Shown here: positions 16,692 through 24,890 of the stretch, in pieces
Position numbering within the stretch: position 1 is the stretch's first letter
How the letters are laid out: every line of letters starts with the position of its first letter
Assembly: GCF_002234595.1 (NCBI RefSeq)
Contig: NZ_NMUL01000021.1
Span: 1-64,000 of the forward strand
Origin: Amycolatopsis vastitatis
Lineage (GTDB): Bacteria; Actinomycetota; Actinomycetes; Mycobacteriales; Pseudonocardiaceae
Length of the DNA: 64,000 nt
Reading direction: 5' to 3'
Made by a program: the position numbers and the translations under genes
Notes under the pieces: generated by a model
What the model was told of the DNA's origin: nothing
Databases searched by the model: none
Seen by the model: only the letters and a program-made list of their open reading frames with translations

Positions 16692-17396
16692 ATGCCGCAC
16701 CGCGTCCTGCTCGCCGACGACGACCGCGCGATCCGTGAGTCGCTGGTCAGAGCCCTCGACCTCGAGGGCTACCACGTCACCGAGGTGGCCGACGGCGTCG
16801 GCGCGCTGGCCACGGCCCGGCGCGACCAGTTCGACGTGCTGATCCTCGACGTCATGATGCCCGGCGTCGACGGCCTCGGCGTGTGCCGGGTGCTGCGCGC
16901 CGAAGGCGACCCCACGCCGATCCTCATGCTCACCGCCCGGGTCGAGACCCCCGACCGGGTGGCCGGGCTGGACGCCGGGGCCGACGACTACCTGCCCAAG
17001 CCGTTCGAACTCGACGAGCTCCTCGCTCGGCTGCGGGCCCTGCTGCGCCGCACCTCACCCGACCCCGAGGCGCGGCGCACGGTCCGCCTCGGGGAGCTCG
17101 CGGTCGACCCGGCGGCGCGGCGGGTGTGGTGGCAGGGCACCGAGATCACGCTGTCGAAGACCGAGTTCGACCTGCTGGAACTGCTCGTGCGCAACGCCGG
17201 GATCGTGCTCGACCGGGCCACGATCCACCAGCGGATCTGGGGCTACGAGTTCGCCGCGGACTCCAAGAACCTCGCCGTCTACATCGGCTACCTGCGCCGC
17301 AAGCTGGAGCAGGCCGGAGCGACCGGTCTGATCCACACCGTACGCGGCGTGGGCTACTCCGTGCGGCCCTCTGTGCGGCAGGCGCGGCCGTCGTGA
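16692..17396 (+). CDS. OmpR-family response regulator
   Basis: A 234-residue DNA-binding response regulator. The receiver domain has the DDD acidic pocket, the phospho-accepting Asp in DVLILDVMMPGVDGL, and the conserved Lys in DDYLPKPFE. A winged-helix output domain follows, ending KLEQAGATGLIHTVRGVGYSVR. MprA/MtrA-like length. Three in-frame ATGs (16680, 16683, 16692) precede the first strand; the last is used because the receiver starts there directly. Its stop overlaps the sensor-kinase GTG by 4 bases, forming a coupled pair. Confidence 0.92.
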   Translation: MPHRVLLADDDRAIRESLVRALDLEGYHVTEVADGVGALATARRDQFDVLILDVMMPGVDGLGVCRVLRAEGDPTPILMLTARVETPDRVAGLDAGADDYLPKPFELDELLARLRALLRRTSPDPEARRTVRLGELAVDPAARRVWWQGTEITLSKTEFDLLELLVRNAGIVLDRATIHQRIWGYEFAADSKNLAVYIGYLRRKLEQAGATGLIHTVRGVGYSVRPSVRQARPS

Positions 17397-18769
17397 ACCT
17401 GCGCAGCAAGCTCGCGATCGCCTTCGCCGCCGTCGGTGCGGCGGTGGCGATCCTCGTCGGCGTCTTCAGCTACCAGGCCGCTTCCCAGCGCATCGACGCC
17501 GAACTCGACCGGTCGCTGCTCACGACCTCGGCGGAAGTCGCGGCCGGGGCGACGCAGGTGCTCGCGCCGAGCCCGGTCACCCGTGGCCCCGATGACGACG
17601 ACCACGACGAGGCCCAGCCCATGGTGGCCCAGGCGATCGCCCCGGACGGCAGCACCCGGCCGCTCGGCGGCCGCCCGGTGCGCCTCCCCGTCGACGGCGC
17701 CGACCGGGCGCTGGCCGCGACCGGCGCGCTCGCCGACCACCGCTACACGAACTTCACCGCCGGGCGCGACGACTACCGGGTCATCACCGTGGCTCTCGGG
17801 CCCGGGCGCGGCGCCGTCCAGCTCGGCATCGACGTCGACGAATCCCGGCACGTCCTGAAGGGACTGGCCGCCCGCATCACCGGCGTCAGCGCGCTCGTGC
17901 TGGCCGTCGCGGCCCTGGCCGGCTGGCTGCTGGCCCGGCAGATCACCCGGCGGCTGGTCCGGCTCACCGAAGTGACCGAGCAGGTCAGCGACGGCCGCCT
18001 CGACGACGTCACCGTGCCCACCGGCGGCCGCGACGAGGCCGGGCGGCTCGCGACGTCGTTCGACCGGATGCTGGGCAGGCTCGCCGACGCCCGCGCGGAC
18101 CAGGAGCGGCTCGTCCAGGACGCCGCCCACGAGCTGCGGACACCCCTGACCAGCCTCCGCACCAACGCCAGCGTCCTGCGCCGGTTCGCCGAGCTCAGCC
18201 CGGAGTCCCGGGCCCGCCTGCTCGACGACGTCGACGGGGAGACCCGCGAGCTGACCCACCTGGTCGACGAGCTCGTCGAACTGGCCACCCGCCGCTACGA
18301 GGCCGAGGAGCCGGCGCCGCTGGAGCTGGGCGAGATCGTCGAACGCGCCGCCGAGCGCGTCCGGCGGCGGTCGGGGCGCGCCATCACCGTCGAGACCGGC
18401 GCGTCCGCGCTGACCGGCCAGGCGAAGGCGCTCGAGCGCGCGGTGACGAACCTGCTCGAAAACGCCGTCAAGTTCGCGCCCGACGGCCCGATCGAAGCCG
18501 TCGTGCGCGACGGCCGCGTGGAGGTCCTCGACCGCGGCCCCGGCCTCGGCGCCGACGCGCCCCGGGTGTTCGACCGCTTCCACCGCGCCGACGGCGCCCG
18601 CGGCCTGCCGGGTTCCGGGCTCGGGCTGGCCATCGTGCGGGAAATCGCGCTCGCCCACGGCGGATCCGTGTTCGCCGGGCCGCGCCCGGGCGGCGGCGCC
18701 GTGATCGGGTTCACCGTCGGTGCCGATCTTCTCTTACCGAACTCTCACCCTGGTCACGTCGACGGCTAA
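17393..18769 (+). CDS. Sensor histidine kinase (HAMP, HisKA)
   Basis: A 458-residue two-pass membrane kinase. TM1 lies at residues 7-28. The extracellular loop contains an unusual acidic/His run, DDDDHDE, at bases 17591-17611. TM2 (about 165-185) is followed by HAMP. HisKA has the phospho-accepting His in QDAAHELRTPLTSL, and HATPase_c has NLLENAVKFAPDG and LPGSGLGLAIV. It starts with GTG inside the regulator's stop codon. A ferric-reductase-like gene lies 48 bases after its stop. The acidic/His loop could bind metal, so sensing of iron or copper is a reasonable guess but unproven. Confidence 0.92.
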   Translation: MNLRSKLAIAFAAVGAAVAILVGVFSYQAASQRIDAELDRSLLTTSAEVAAGATQVLAPSPVTRGPDDDDHDEAQPMVAQAIAPDGSTRPLGGRPVRLPVDGADRALAATGALADHRYTNFTAGRDDYRVITVALGPGRGAVQLGIDVDESRHVLKGLAARITGVSALVLAVAALAGWLLARQITRRLVRLTEVTEQVSDGRLDDVTVPTGGRDEAGRLATSFDRMLGRLADARADQERLVQDAAHELRTPLTSLRTNASVLRRFAELSPESRARLLDDVDGETRELTHLVDELVELATRRYEAEEPAPLELGEIVERAAERVRRRSGRAITVETGASALTGQAKALERAVTNLLENAVKFAPDGPIEAVVRDGRVEVLDRGPGLGADAPRVFDRFHRADGARGLPGSGLGLAIVREIALAHGGSVFAGPRPGGGAVIGFTVGADLLLPNSHPGHVDG

Positions 18770-18817
18770 CCGGGTTCCGGAAGGGTGGATTCCACAGCGA
18801 TCACCCCGAGGAGCCCG

Positions 18818-20200
18818 ATGTCCGCCCCCGTCGCCACCCGCCGCGTCGCCGCGCCCGCGGTCCGCGCTTGGTGGTGCGACGCCGCCGGGCTGACGGCCTG
18901 GCTGAGCGTGCTGTTCGTCGTCGCGCTCTGGGTGTCCGGCCGCGGCCTGCAGGACCTCGGCTCCGACTTCTTCACCTCGGCCGGGCGGCTCACCGGGCTG
19001 CTGTCGGCCGACCTCCTGCTGCTGCAGGTGCTGCTCATGGCGCGGATCCCCTGGGTCGAACGCAGTTACGGCCAGGACGAGCTGGCCCGGCGGCACCGGA
19101 TCACCGGCTTCACGTCGATCGCGCTGCTGGCCGCGCACCTGGTGCTCATCACCCTCGGCTACGCGGCGGCCGACCGCTCCGGCGTCCTGGCCGAGGCCTG
19201 GGCACTGGTGACGACCTACCCGGGCATGCTCCTGGCGGCCGCCGGGACGGCCGCGCTGGGCATGGTCGCCGTGACGTCGGTCCGCGCGGCCCGGCGGCGG
19301 CTGCGCTACGAGTCCTGGCACCTGCTGCACCTCTACGCCTACCTCGGCGCCGGTCTCGCCCTGCCGCACCAGCTGTGGACGGGCGCCGACTTCACGGCCT
19401 CACCGGTCGCGACCGCGTTCTGGTGGACCGCCTACGCCGCCGCGGCCGGCGCCGTGCTCGTGTTCCGCGTCGGACGGCCGGTGTGGCTCAACGCGCGGCA
19501 CCGGCTCGTCGTCGAGCAGGTCGTGCCCGAAACCCCGGGGGTGGTTTCGGTGTACCTGCGCGGCCGGGACCTCGACCGGCTTCCGGTGGCGGCGGGCCAG
19601 TTCTTCGTGTGGCGGTTCGCCGCCGGGCCCGGCTGGACGCGCGGCAAGCCGTTCTCGGTCTCGGCCGCCCCGGACGGGCACCGGCTGCGGATCACGGCCA
19701 AGGACCTCGGACCGGGCAGCCGGCGCCTCGCCACCCTGCGGCCCGGCACCCCCGCGTTCTTCGAAGGCCCGTACGGCCGGTTGACCGCGACTGTCCGCAA
19801 AGGACAGAAGGTCGCGATGTTCGCGTCGGGGATCGGGATCACGCCGCTGCGCGCGCTGCTCGACGAACTCCCCTACCGTCCCGGTGAGGCGGTGCTGTTC
19901 CACCGCGCCGGCCGATCGGCCGACCTGGTGTTCCGCCACGAACTCGAAGAGCTCGCCGCCCGCCGCGGCGTCCGGATCCACTACCTGCTCGGCCGCCGCT
20001 CGCGCGATCGCACGTCCTGGCTGCCCGCCGGGTACGCCCCGGTGCCCGACGAGCAGGTGCTGCGCCACCTGGTGCCCGACATCGCCGGCCACGACGTCTA
20101 CGTCTGCGGCCCGGACGCCTGGACCGCGGCCGTGCTCGACAGCGCGCACCGCGCCGGCGTCCCCGCCGACCGCGTCCACTTCGAACGGTTCGCCTGGTAG
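18818..20200 (+). CDS. Ferric reductase-like transmembrane flavoprotein
   Basis: A 460-residue protein. The N-terminal half has six predicted membrane helices of the ferric-reductase type, with His residues in GFTSIALLAAHLVLI and ESWHLLHLYAYLG suited to heme ligation. The C-terminal half is a ferredoxin-reductase module: FAD site GKPFSVSAAP and NAD(P) site ASGIGITPLRALL, ending YVCGPDAW...VHFERFAW. Predicted to move electrons from NAD(P)H via FAD across the membrane. The ATG is chosen for the GAGGAG site 4-5 bases upstream. First gene of a three-gene unit with the FMN-binding and DUF2231 genes. Confidence 0.88.
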   Translation: MSAPVATRRVAAPAVRAWWCDAAGLTAWLSVLFVVALWVSGRGLQDLGSDFFTSAGRLTGLLSADLLLLQVLLMARIPWVERSYGQDELARRHRITGFTSIALLAAHLVLITLGYAAADRSGVLAEAWALVTTYPGMLLAAAGTAALGMVAVTSVRAARRRLRYESWHLLHLYAYLGAGLALPHQLWTGADFTASPVATAFWWTAYAAAAGAVLVFRVGRPVWLNARHRLVVEQVVPETPGVVSVYLRGRDLDRLPVAAGQFFVWRFAAGPGWTRGKPFSVSAAPDGHRLRITAKDLGPGSRRLATLRPGTPAFFEGPYGRLTATVRKGQKVAMFASGIGITPLRALLDELPYRPGEAVLFHRAGRSADLVFRHELEELAARRGVRIHYLLGRRSRDRTSWLPAGYAPVPDEQVLRHLVPDIAGHDVYVCGPDAWTAAVLDSAHRAGVPADRVHFERFAW

Positions 20201-20213
20201 GAAAGGACTTCCG

Positions 20214-20636
20214 ATGCGCAGGATCGCCATCGCCGCCGCGGCAACCGTCTCCGTCGTCGTGCTGCTGTTCAGCTACCGCACCAGCACGGACTCCACCCCC
20301 GTGGCCACGAGCGGCCCGGCCGAGCCGTCCGGCACCGCGTCCGGGACTTCCGCCGGCGGCGACGGGACGTTCACCGGCGACGCCGCCGACACCCGCTACG
20401 GGCCGGTCCAGGTCCGGATCACCGTCGCGGGCGGCCGGATCACCGACGCCCAGGCCGTCGAATACCCCCGGGAAAGCGGCCGCGACGTCCGGATCAACTC
20501 CACCGCGGTGCCGGAGCTGAACCAGGAGACGCTGCAGGCCCAGAGCGCTCAGATCGACACGATCAGCGGCGCCACCTACACCTCCGAGGGCTACCAGCAG
20601 TCGCTGCAGTCGGCGATCGACCAGGCCCACCGGTGA
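20214..20636 (+). CDS. Exported FMN-binding (RnfG-like) protein
   Basis: A 140-residue protein with an N-terminal membrane anchor or signal (RIAIAAAATVSVVVLLFSY), a Ser/Thr/Gly-rich linker and a single FMN_bind domain. The domain ends with the flavinylation signature ISGATYTSEGY, whose Thr is the residue modified by ApbE-type flavin transferases. Covalent FMN would let it accept electrons outside the membrane from the ferric-reductase-like gene 13 bases upstream. No ApbE gene is visible in this window. GAAAGGA ribosome site. Confidence 0.85.
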   Translation: MRRIAIAAAATVSVVVLLFSYRTSTDSTPVATSGPAEPSGTASGTSAGGDGTFTGDAADTRYGPVQVRITVAGGRITDAQAVEYPRESGRDVRINSTAVPELNQETLQAQSAQIDTISGATYTSEGYQQSLQSAIDQAHR

Positions 20637-20664
20637 CCACCGCCCACCCTCTGCAAAGGACACC

Positions 20665-21165
20665 ATGACGACCGTCAACGGCCTGCCCGCCCACATCCTG
20701 CTCGTGCACGCGATCGTCGTGCTGCTGCCTCTTTCGGCTCTGCTCCTGGTGCTCACCGCCCTGTGGCCGGCCGCGCGGGCCAGGCTCGCCGGGCCGAACG
20801 CGATCCTGGCGGTCCTGGTCGTGGTCCTCGTCCCGATCACCACCGACGCCGGTGAATGGCTCGAACGGCAGGTTGCGCGGACACCGCTGGTGCGCACCCA
20901 CACCGAACTCGGCGACACCGCGATCTGGGTGGCGATCCCGGTGGCCGTGCTGGCCCTGCTGGTGTGGTGGCGGCAGCGGGAGACCGGCGCGGAATCCCGC
21001 CGCACGTACCTCGGACCGGCGTCGAAGGCGGTCACGGTGGCGCTCGCGGTGCTGTCCATCGCAGCCGCGGGGGCGGCGGTCTTCGACATCTACCGCATCG
21101 GCGACTCCGGCGCCGAGGCCACCTGGCAGGGGCAGTTCGGCACCGCGCCGACCGCGGGCCGCTGA
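20665..21165 (+). CDS. DUF2231-family membrane protein
   Basis: A 166-residue integral membrane protein with about four helices. The opening motif NGLPAHILLVHAIVVLLPLS and the central THTELGD fit the DUF2231 family, whose function is not known. The conserved His residues in the first helix and in THTELGD could bind heme or metal. It closes the reductase operon: 28 bases behind the FMN-binding gene, same strand. A role as a membrane electron carrier is a guess from context only. Confidence 0.75.
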   Translation: MTTVNGLPAHILLVHAIVVLLPLSALLLVLTALWPAARARLAGPNAILAVLVVVLVPITTDAGEWLERQVARTPLVRTHTELGDTAIWVAIPVAVLALLVWWRQRETGAESRRTYLGPASKAVTVALAVLSIAAAGAAVFDIYRIGDSGAEATWQGQFGTAPTAGR

Positions 21166-21204
21166 GCTACCGTGGTTTTGAGCCCGGTCGCCCTGGGAGG
21201 TGCC

Positions 21205-21675
21205 ATGACCGCCGATCCGCGATGGGAGCCCGTCGAGACGTTCGAACCCGCCGGACGGACGCCCGGTCCGGTCGACCTCGCCGACGCGGCCGCGCGCGCG
21301 GCCGGGATCGGGGCCCGGCGGCTGCGGTCGCGGTCCGGGGAACGCGCGATCCTGGTGCCCGCCGAATCCTTGGCCACGGCCGGGGTGTCCCCGGCGGTGC
21401 GGCACGTGCTGTTCATCGACCCGGTTGGGAGCGAAGTGGTCGCCGGGTTGCTCGACGCCGTCGGCGAACCGGCGGCGGCCGTGCGGGTCGCGGTGCCCGA
21501 GGGCGCGGCCCCGGCCGGCCTCACCGCCGACACGGGCCGGGTCGAGGTCGGGGTTTCCTTTCCGCTCCACCGGATCGACGGCACCGCCCGGCCGCGGATC
21601 GCGCCGGGCCCTCGGGTCGGCGAGAGCCCGGACGTGACCGCGGCGCGGGCGAAGTGGTTCGGCACCCGGCACTGA
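21205..21675 (+). CDS. Uncharacterised 156-residue protein
   Basis: Soluble, Ala/Gly/Arg-rich, with no signal peptide or membrane segment. It starts at an ATG with GGGAGG at ideal spacing. Visible features are a VRHVLFIDPVGSEVVAGLLDAVG segment and a C-terminal SPDVTAARAKWFG. I do not recognise the family. The pattern of alternating strand and helix is faintly like SseB-type domains. It lies 39 bases after the DUF2231 gene but has its own ribosome site, and it converges with the BNR-repeat gene 2 bases away. Confidence 0.6.
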   Translation: MTADPRWEPVETFEPAGRTPGPVDLADAAARAAGIGARRLRSRSGERAILVPAESLATAGVSPAVRHVLFIDPVGSEVVAGLLDAVGEPAAAVRVAVPEGAAPAGLTADTGRVEVGVSFPLHRIDGTARPRIAPGPRVGESPDVTAARAKWFGTRH

Positions 21676-21677
21676 CC

Positions 21678-23858
21678 TCAGTCGACCGGCAGCCGCCAGA
21701 TGCTGCGTCCGTAGGTGGCGGCGGTGAGCGTGCGGTCGTGTTCGTGGTAGACGAGGTCGACGACCGTGACGTTCGGCAGGTCGCCGGTCAGGTTCGTCCA
21801 GGTCGCGCCCTCGTCGTCGGACCGGAAGACGCCGGCGTCGCCGCAGACGTAGATCCGGTCCGGGTGCGCCGACGGCAGGGCCATGGACAGCACCGGCGCG
21901 TCCGGCAGGCCGCCACCGTCGACGTCGGCCCAGGTCAGCCCGCCGTCGGCGGAGCGGAAGACGTGCCGGTTGCCGAAGTTGGCGACCGTCGCGTAGACGA
22001 CGTCCGCGTTGTCGGCGCGGCTGCCGACCCGGGTGACGGTCAGGCCGGGGAGCACCGTGCTCGCCAGGTTCCCGCTCCACGTGGCGCCGCCGTCGGTGCT
22101 GCGGAACACGCCGCCGTTCTCCGTGCCGACGTAGATCCGCCTGCTGTCCGCCCTGGCGATGTCGATCGTGCTGATGTCGCTGCCGTCGAGCACCGCGGAC
22201 ACCGGGTCCCAGGTGTCGCCGTCGTCGGTGGTCCGCCACACCCGGTTCGACCCGGTGAACAGGGTCGTGGGGGTGGCGGGATCCATCGCCACGAACACCA
22301 TCCACGGCTTGGCCGCGTCGTCCTCCGGCGGTGACACCCGCTTCCAGCCGTCGCTCGAGCGGTGCCGGAACACGAGCATGTGCTGCGCCGTGGTGAACAG
22401 GTGGCCGGGGTCGGCGTGGTCGATCACCACCCAGCCGCCGTCGCCGCCGCTGAGCTCGAAGTACGTGCCCGCCGTGCCGTCGAGCGTGGCGAGGGTGCCG
22501 TTGTCCTGGGCGCCGCCGGCGATGAAGTCGCCGGTTTCCGCGGCCACCTCCACGTCGTAGAACATGTTGGTGGCCAGGCCGTCGCTGCGGTTCTCCCAGG
22601 TGGTCCCGCCGTCCGTGCTGGCGTCCATGCCGCCGTCGTTGAGGTCGTAGACCAGACCGGGGCGGCCGGCCGGCATGGCCAGCGCGTGGTGGTCGGCGTG
22701 CGCGTACCGCGGGGTCCCCCGGTCGTCGTCCCAGTGGGTCACCTGCTCCCAGTGCCCGCCGGCATCGGTCGTCCGGTGCAGGTCGACGCCACCGCACAGC
22801 ACCCAGTCGGCGTTCTCGGGGTGGACGACGATGGTGTTGCCGTAGGACATCTGCCGCTCGTCCGCGAAGTGCGGGCCGCCGACGGCCTTCCAGCCGTCGC
22901 CGGCGTCGTCGCTGCGGTACACGTCGAGCACCTTGCCGCTGCTTTCGACCAGGGCGTAGACGACGTCGGGGGCGGACGGTGCGAGGGCGAGCGACGTGCG
23001 CCCGATGAGGTCCGGGTCGGGCAGGCCGCCGGCGAGGTGCTCCCAGCTGCTTCCGCCGTCGCGTGACCGCCAGATCCCGGTGGGTGAGCCGTTCGCCGCG
23101 ATCGTCACGAAGATCCACCCGGGATGCTCCGGGTGGAAGCGCACCGCGTGGCACCAGTACCGCGCGGGCCCGACCAGCGGCTGACGCGTCCAGGTCAGGC
23201 CGCTGTCGGTCGAGACGAACAGTCCGCCGGCCTCGCCCGGCACGTGGCTGACGCCGCCGGCGAGCAGGTGCGTGGAGTCGAACGGGTCGACGGCCAGCGC
23301 GCCGATCCGCCTCGGCAGGCCGGTGGTTTCCGAGGGCGCGAACAGCTCCCAGGTGTCCCCGGCGTCGAGCGACCGCAGCACCCCGACACCGGCGTGCGAG
23401 TCGGCCGAGAGGTTCGCCTCGCCGGTGCCGCAGTAGAGGACGTCGGGGTTTCCCGGGTCGATCGCGAGCGAGCCGACGTTCAGCGACGGCTCGCTGTGCC
23501 ACAGGGACTCCCAGCTCCCGCCGCCGTCGGCACTGCGCCAGACACCGCCGCCGGCCGCGCCCGCCCACACCCGGTCCGGGTCGCTCGGGTGGCACACGAC
23601 GCAGGTCATCCGGCCCCCGATGTTGGACGGCCCGACCGGCGCCCACCGCTCTCCCCCGGGCGCCGGAGCGGCGGCGTCCGCCCGGGCCCGCACCAGCAGC
23701 TCGACGGGTGCCTCCCGGCGCGGCCAGGCTTCGCGCGCCTGGAACCAGGCACTCCGGGCTTTGTGTGTCGTCACCGAATCCGGGCCGGTCGACGGAAAAT
23801 CACGTTTGCGCGGCCGATCCGGATCCGACGCGGAAATCCTCACCTTTTCACTGACCAT
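21678..23858 (-). CDS. BNR/sortilin-type beta-propeller protein
   Basis: A 726-residue protein built of repeated BNR (Asp-box) blades of the form S-x-D-x-G-x-T-W, for example FRSTDGGATWSG, FRSADGGLTWAD and FRSDDEGATWTN. It opens with WAPVGPSNIGGRMTCVVCHP, the usual first strand of WD40/YVTN-like sialidase-fold proteins. No signal peptide is seen, although the N-terminus is basic and could be mis-set. No sialidase catalytic residues can be assigned. The function is unknown; related propellers bind glycans or proteins. Its start overlaps the preceding small membrane gene by 11 bases, so translation is coupled. Confidence 0.85.
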   Translation of the reverse strand: MVSEKVRISASDPDRPRKRDFPSTGPDSVTTHKARSAWFQAREAWPRREAPVELLVRARADAAAPAPGGERWAPVGPSNIGGRMTCVVCHPSDPDRVWAGAAGGGVWRSADGGGSWESLWHSEPSLNVGSLAIDPGNPDVLYCGTGEANLSADSHAGVGVLRSLDAGDTWELFAPSETTGLPRRIGALAVDPFDSTHLLAGGVSHVPGEAGGLFVSTDSGLTWTRQPLVGPARYWCHAVRFHPEHPGWIFVTIAANGSPTGIWRSRDGGSSWEHLAGGLPDPDLIGRTSLALAPSAPDVVYALVESSGKVLDVYRSDDAGDGWKAVGGPHFADERQMSYGNTIVVHPENADWVLCGGVDLHRTTDAGGHWEQVTHWDDDRGTPRYAHADHHALAMPAGRPGLVYDLNDGGMDASTDGGTTWENRSDGLATNMFYDVEVAAETGDFIAGGAQDNGTLATLDGTAGTYFELSGGDGGWVVIDHADPGHLFTTAQHMLVFRHRSSDGWKRVSPPEDDAAKPWMVFVAMDPATPTTLFTGSNRVWRTTDDGDTWDPVSAVLDGSDISTIDIARADSRRIYVGTENGGVFRSTDGGATWSGNLASTVLPGLTVTRVGSRADNADVVYATVANFGNRHVFRSADGGLTWADVDGGGLPDAPVLSMALPSAHPDRIYVCGDAGVFRSDDEGATWTNLTGDLPNVTVVDLVYHEHDRTLTAATYGRSIWRLPVD

Positions 23859-24111
23859 GACCGGACCCGCCGTTCCCGAATCGCAGCGGATCGGGACGGC
23901 GCAACCGCCACCACAGCCGGACCGCGTCCACAGAAGACACCACGGCCACGGCCGCCGACCCCACCACCAGGAACGCCTCGGCCGAACCGTCGCCGACGTC
24001 CGGCGACACGCCGAAAATCTCCTCGATCCAGTCGGGCCAGGACAAGGTCAGCACCAGCAACACGGCGGAAACCACCGCGAGAACTCCGGAAAACCACCTG
24101 CGCAACGTCAT
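23848..24111 (-). CDS. Small two-helix membrane protein
   Basis: An 87-residue protein with two hydrophobic segments, GVLAVVSAVLLVLTLSWPDW and AFLVVGSAAVAVVSSVDAVR, followed by a basic tail. ATG start with AAAGGGG 5 bases upstream; a GTG one codon earlier is less well spaced. The gene ends inside the start of the BNR-propeller gene (ATGGTCAGTGA), so the two form a coupled operon and may work together at the membrane. The family is not recognised. Confidence 0.7.
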   Translation of the reverse strand: MTLRRWFSGVLAVVSAVLLVLTLSWPDWIEEIFGVSPDVGDGSAEAFLVVGSAAVAVVSSVDAVRLWWRLRRPDPLRFGNGGSGHGQ

Positions 24112-24236
24112 CACGGCCCCTTTCCTGGGTGGCGGTCAAGCTGTAAGTCGCCCAGAGAACGGATGCCGTAACAACGCCGCTGATACGAATCAGGCGCGTC
24201 TCGTCTTGTTTCTTTTCGATCGCGTCCACCGGTCTC

Positions 24237-24278
24237 CCGGCCGCGCTACCCCGGCGTCGACCCGGGTAGCGCGGCCGG
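24237..24278. terminator. Hairpin between small membrane gene and PG-binding gene
   Basis: A perfect inverted repeat with 15-base arms, CCGGCCGCGCTACCC and GGGTAGCGCGGCCGG, and a 12-base loop. It lies 18 bases past the stop of the peptidoglycan-binding gene. There is no strong T-tract, as is usual for terminators in high-GC actinomycetes. Confidence 0.7.
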
Positions 24279-24295
24279 ACCCCCATTCGAGCCGG

Positions 24296-24697
24296 TCAGC
24301 GGAAGACGTTCGACGCACCCGGGCACACGCTCAGCCAGTGGCCGGTGTCAATGAAGAGGTCGTTGTCGCCCGTGTGGTGAGCGAGCTGGTGAAGGTTGCT
24401 GACGTCCTGGAACATCACGTGACCCGTGATCGGGCCGACCCGGCCGTCGACGCCGACCCCCTTCCGCCCCTGGTAGGTCTTCACGGCGCGCTCAGTGTTG
24501 CCGCCGAAGTCCGAATCCTCCCCGTTCGGGCCGACGCTGATCCCGTTGTAGGTGTGCACGACGTGCTGGACACACCACACCGCTTGTCCGTGGTCCCCCC
24601 GCACGACGTCCGCGAACGCGGCCGTGGCGGAGACCGCCAGCATCCCGGCCGCGAGGACCCCGATCGTCGCTCCCCGTCCGACCTGCCTCAACTGCAT
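24296..24697 (-). CDS. Secreted peptidoglycan-binding domain protein
   Basis: A 133-residue protein with a clear Sec signal (MQLRQVGRGATIGVLAAGML, cleavage likely after SATAAFA). One PG_binding_1-like domain follows: VVRGDHGQAVWCVQHVV, then TERAVKTYQGRKGVGVDG and RVGPITGH. The C-terminal 40 residues hold two His pairs and a Cys (HQLAHHTG, SVCPG); the early Cys and this one might form a disulfide. No hydrolase domain is attached, so it probably binds cell wall only. ATG start with AGGGGAG. It diverges from a large STAND regulator. Confidence 0.8.
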   Translation of the reverse strand: MQLRQVGRGATIGVLAAGMLAVSATAAFADVVRGDHGQAVWCVQHVVHTYNGISVGPNGEDSDFGGNTERAVKTYQGRKGVGVDGRVGPITGHVMFQDVSNLHQLAHHTGDNDLFIDTGHWLSVCPGASNVFR

Positions 24698-24890
24698 GAA
24701 GCTCCCCTTTCTCGCAGTGGCACCGGAAGATTGCCGGCGTCCAGCTTCCGCCGGGGTGCCGGACGCCGGGGCGAATCCGACCGAACCCGAACGCCGGGCC
24801 ACGCGTCTGCGTCCGCGAAGGACGCGGGGAGGACGGCCGGGTGACGAGCCGGGGTGTCCTTCCCGCAACGACGACGTGGGGACGGGCAAC

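Noticed and set aside
20563..23646. A minus-strand open frame of about 1,000 codons across the BNR region and reductase operon
   Set aside because: The composition is Arg/Pro/Ala-rich without motifs. It is a frame-shifted shadow of the BNR gene and the antisense of the genes at 20.6-21.7 kb.
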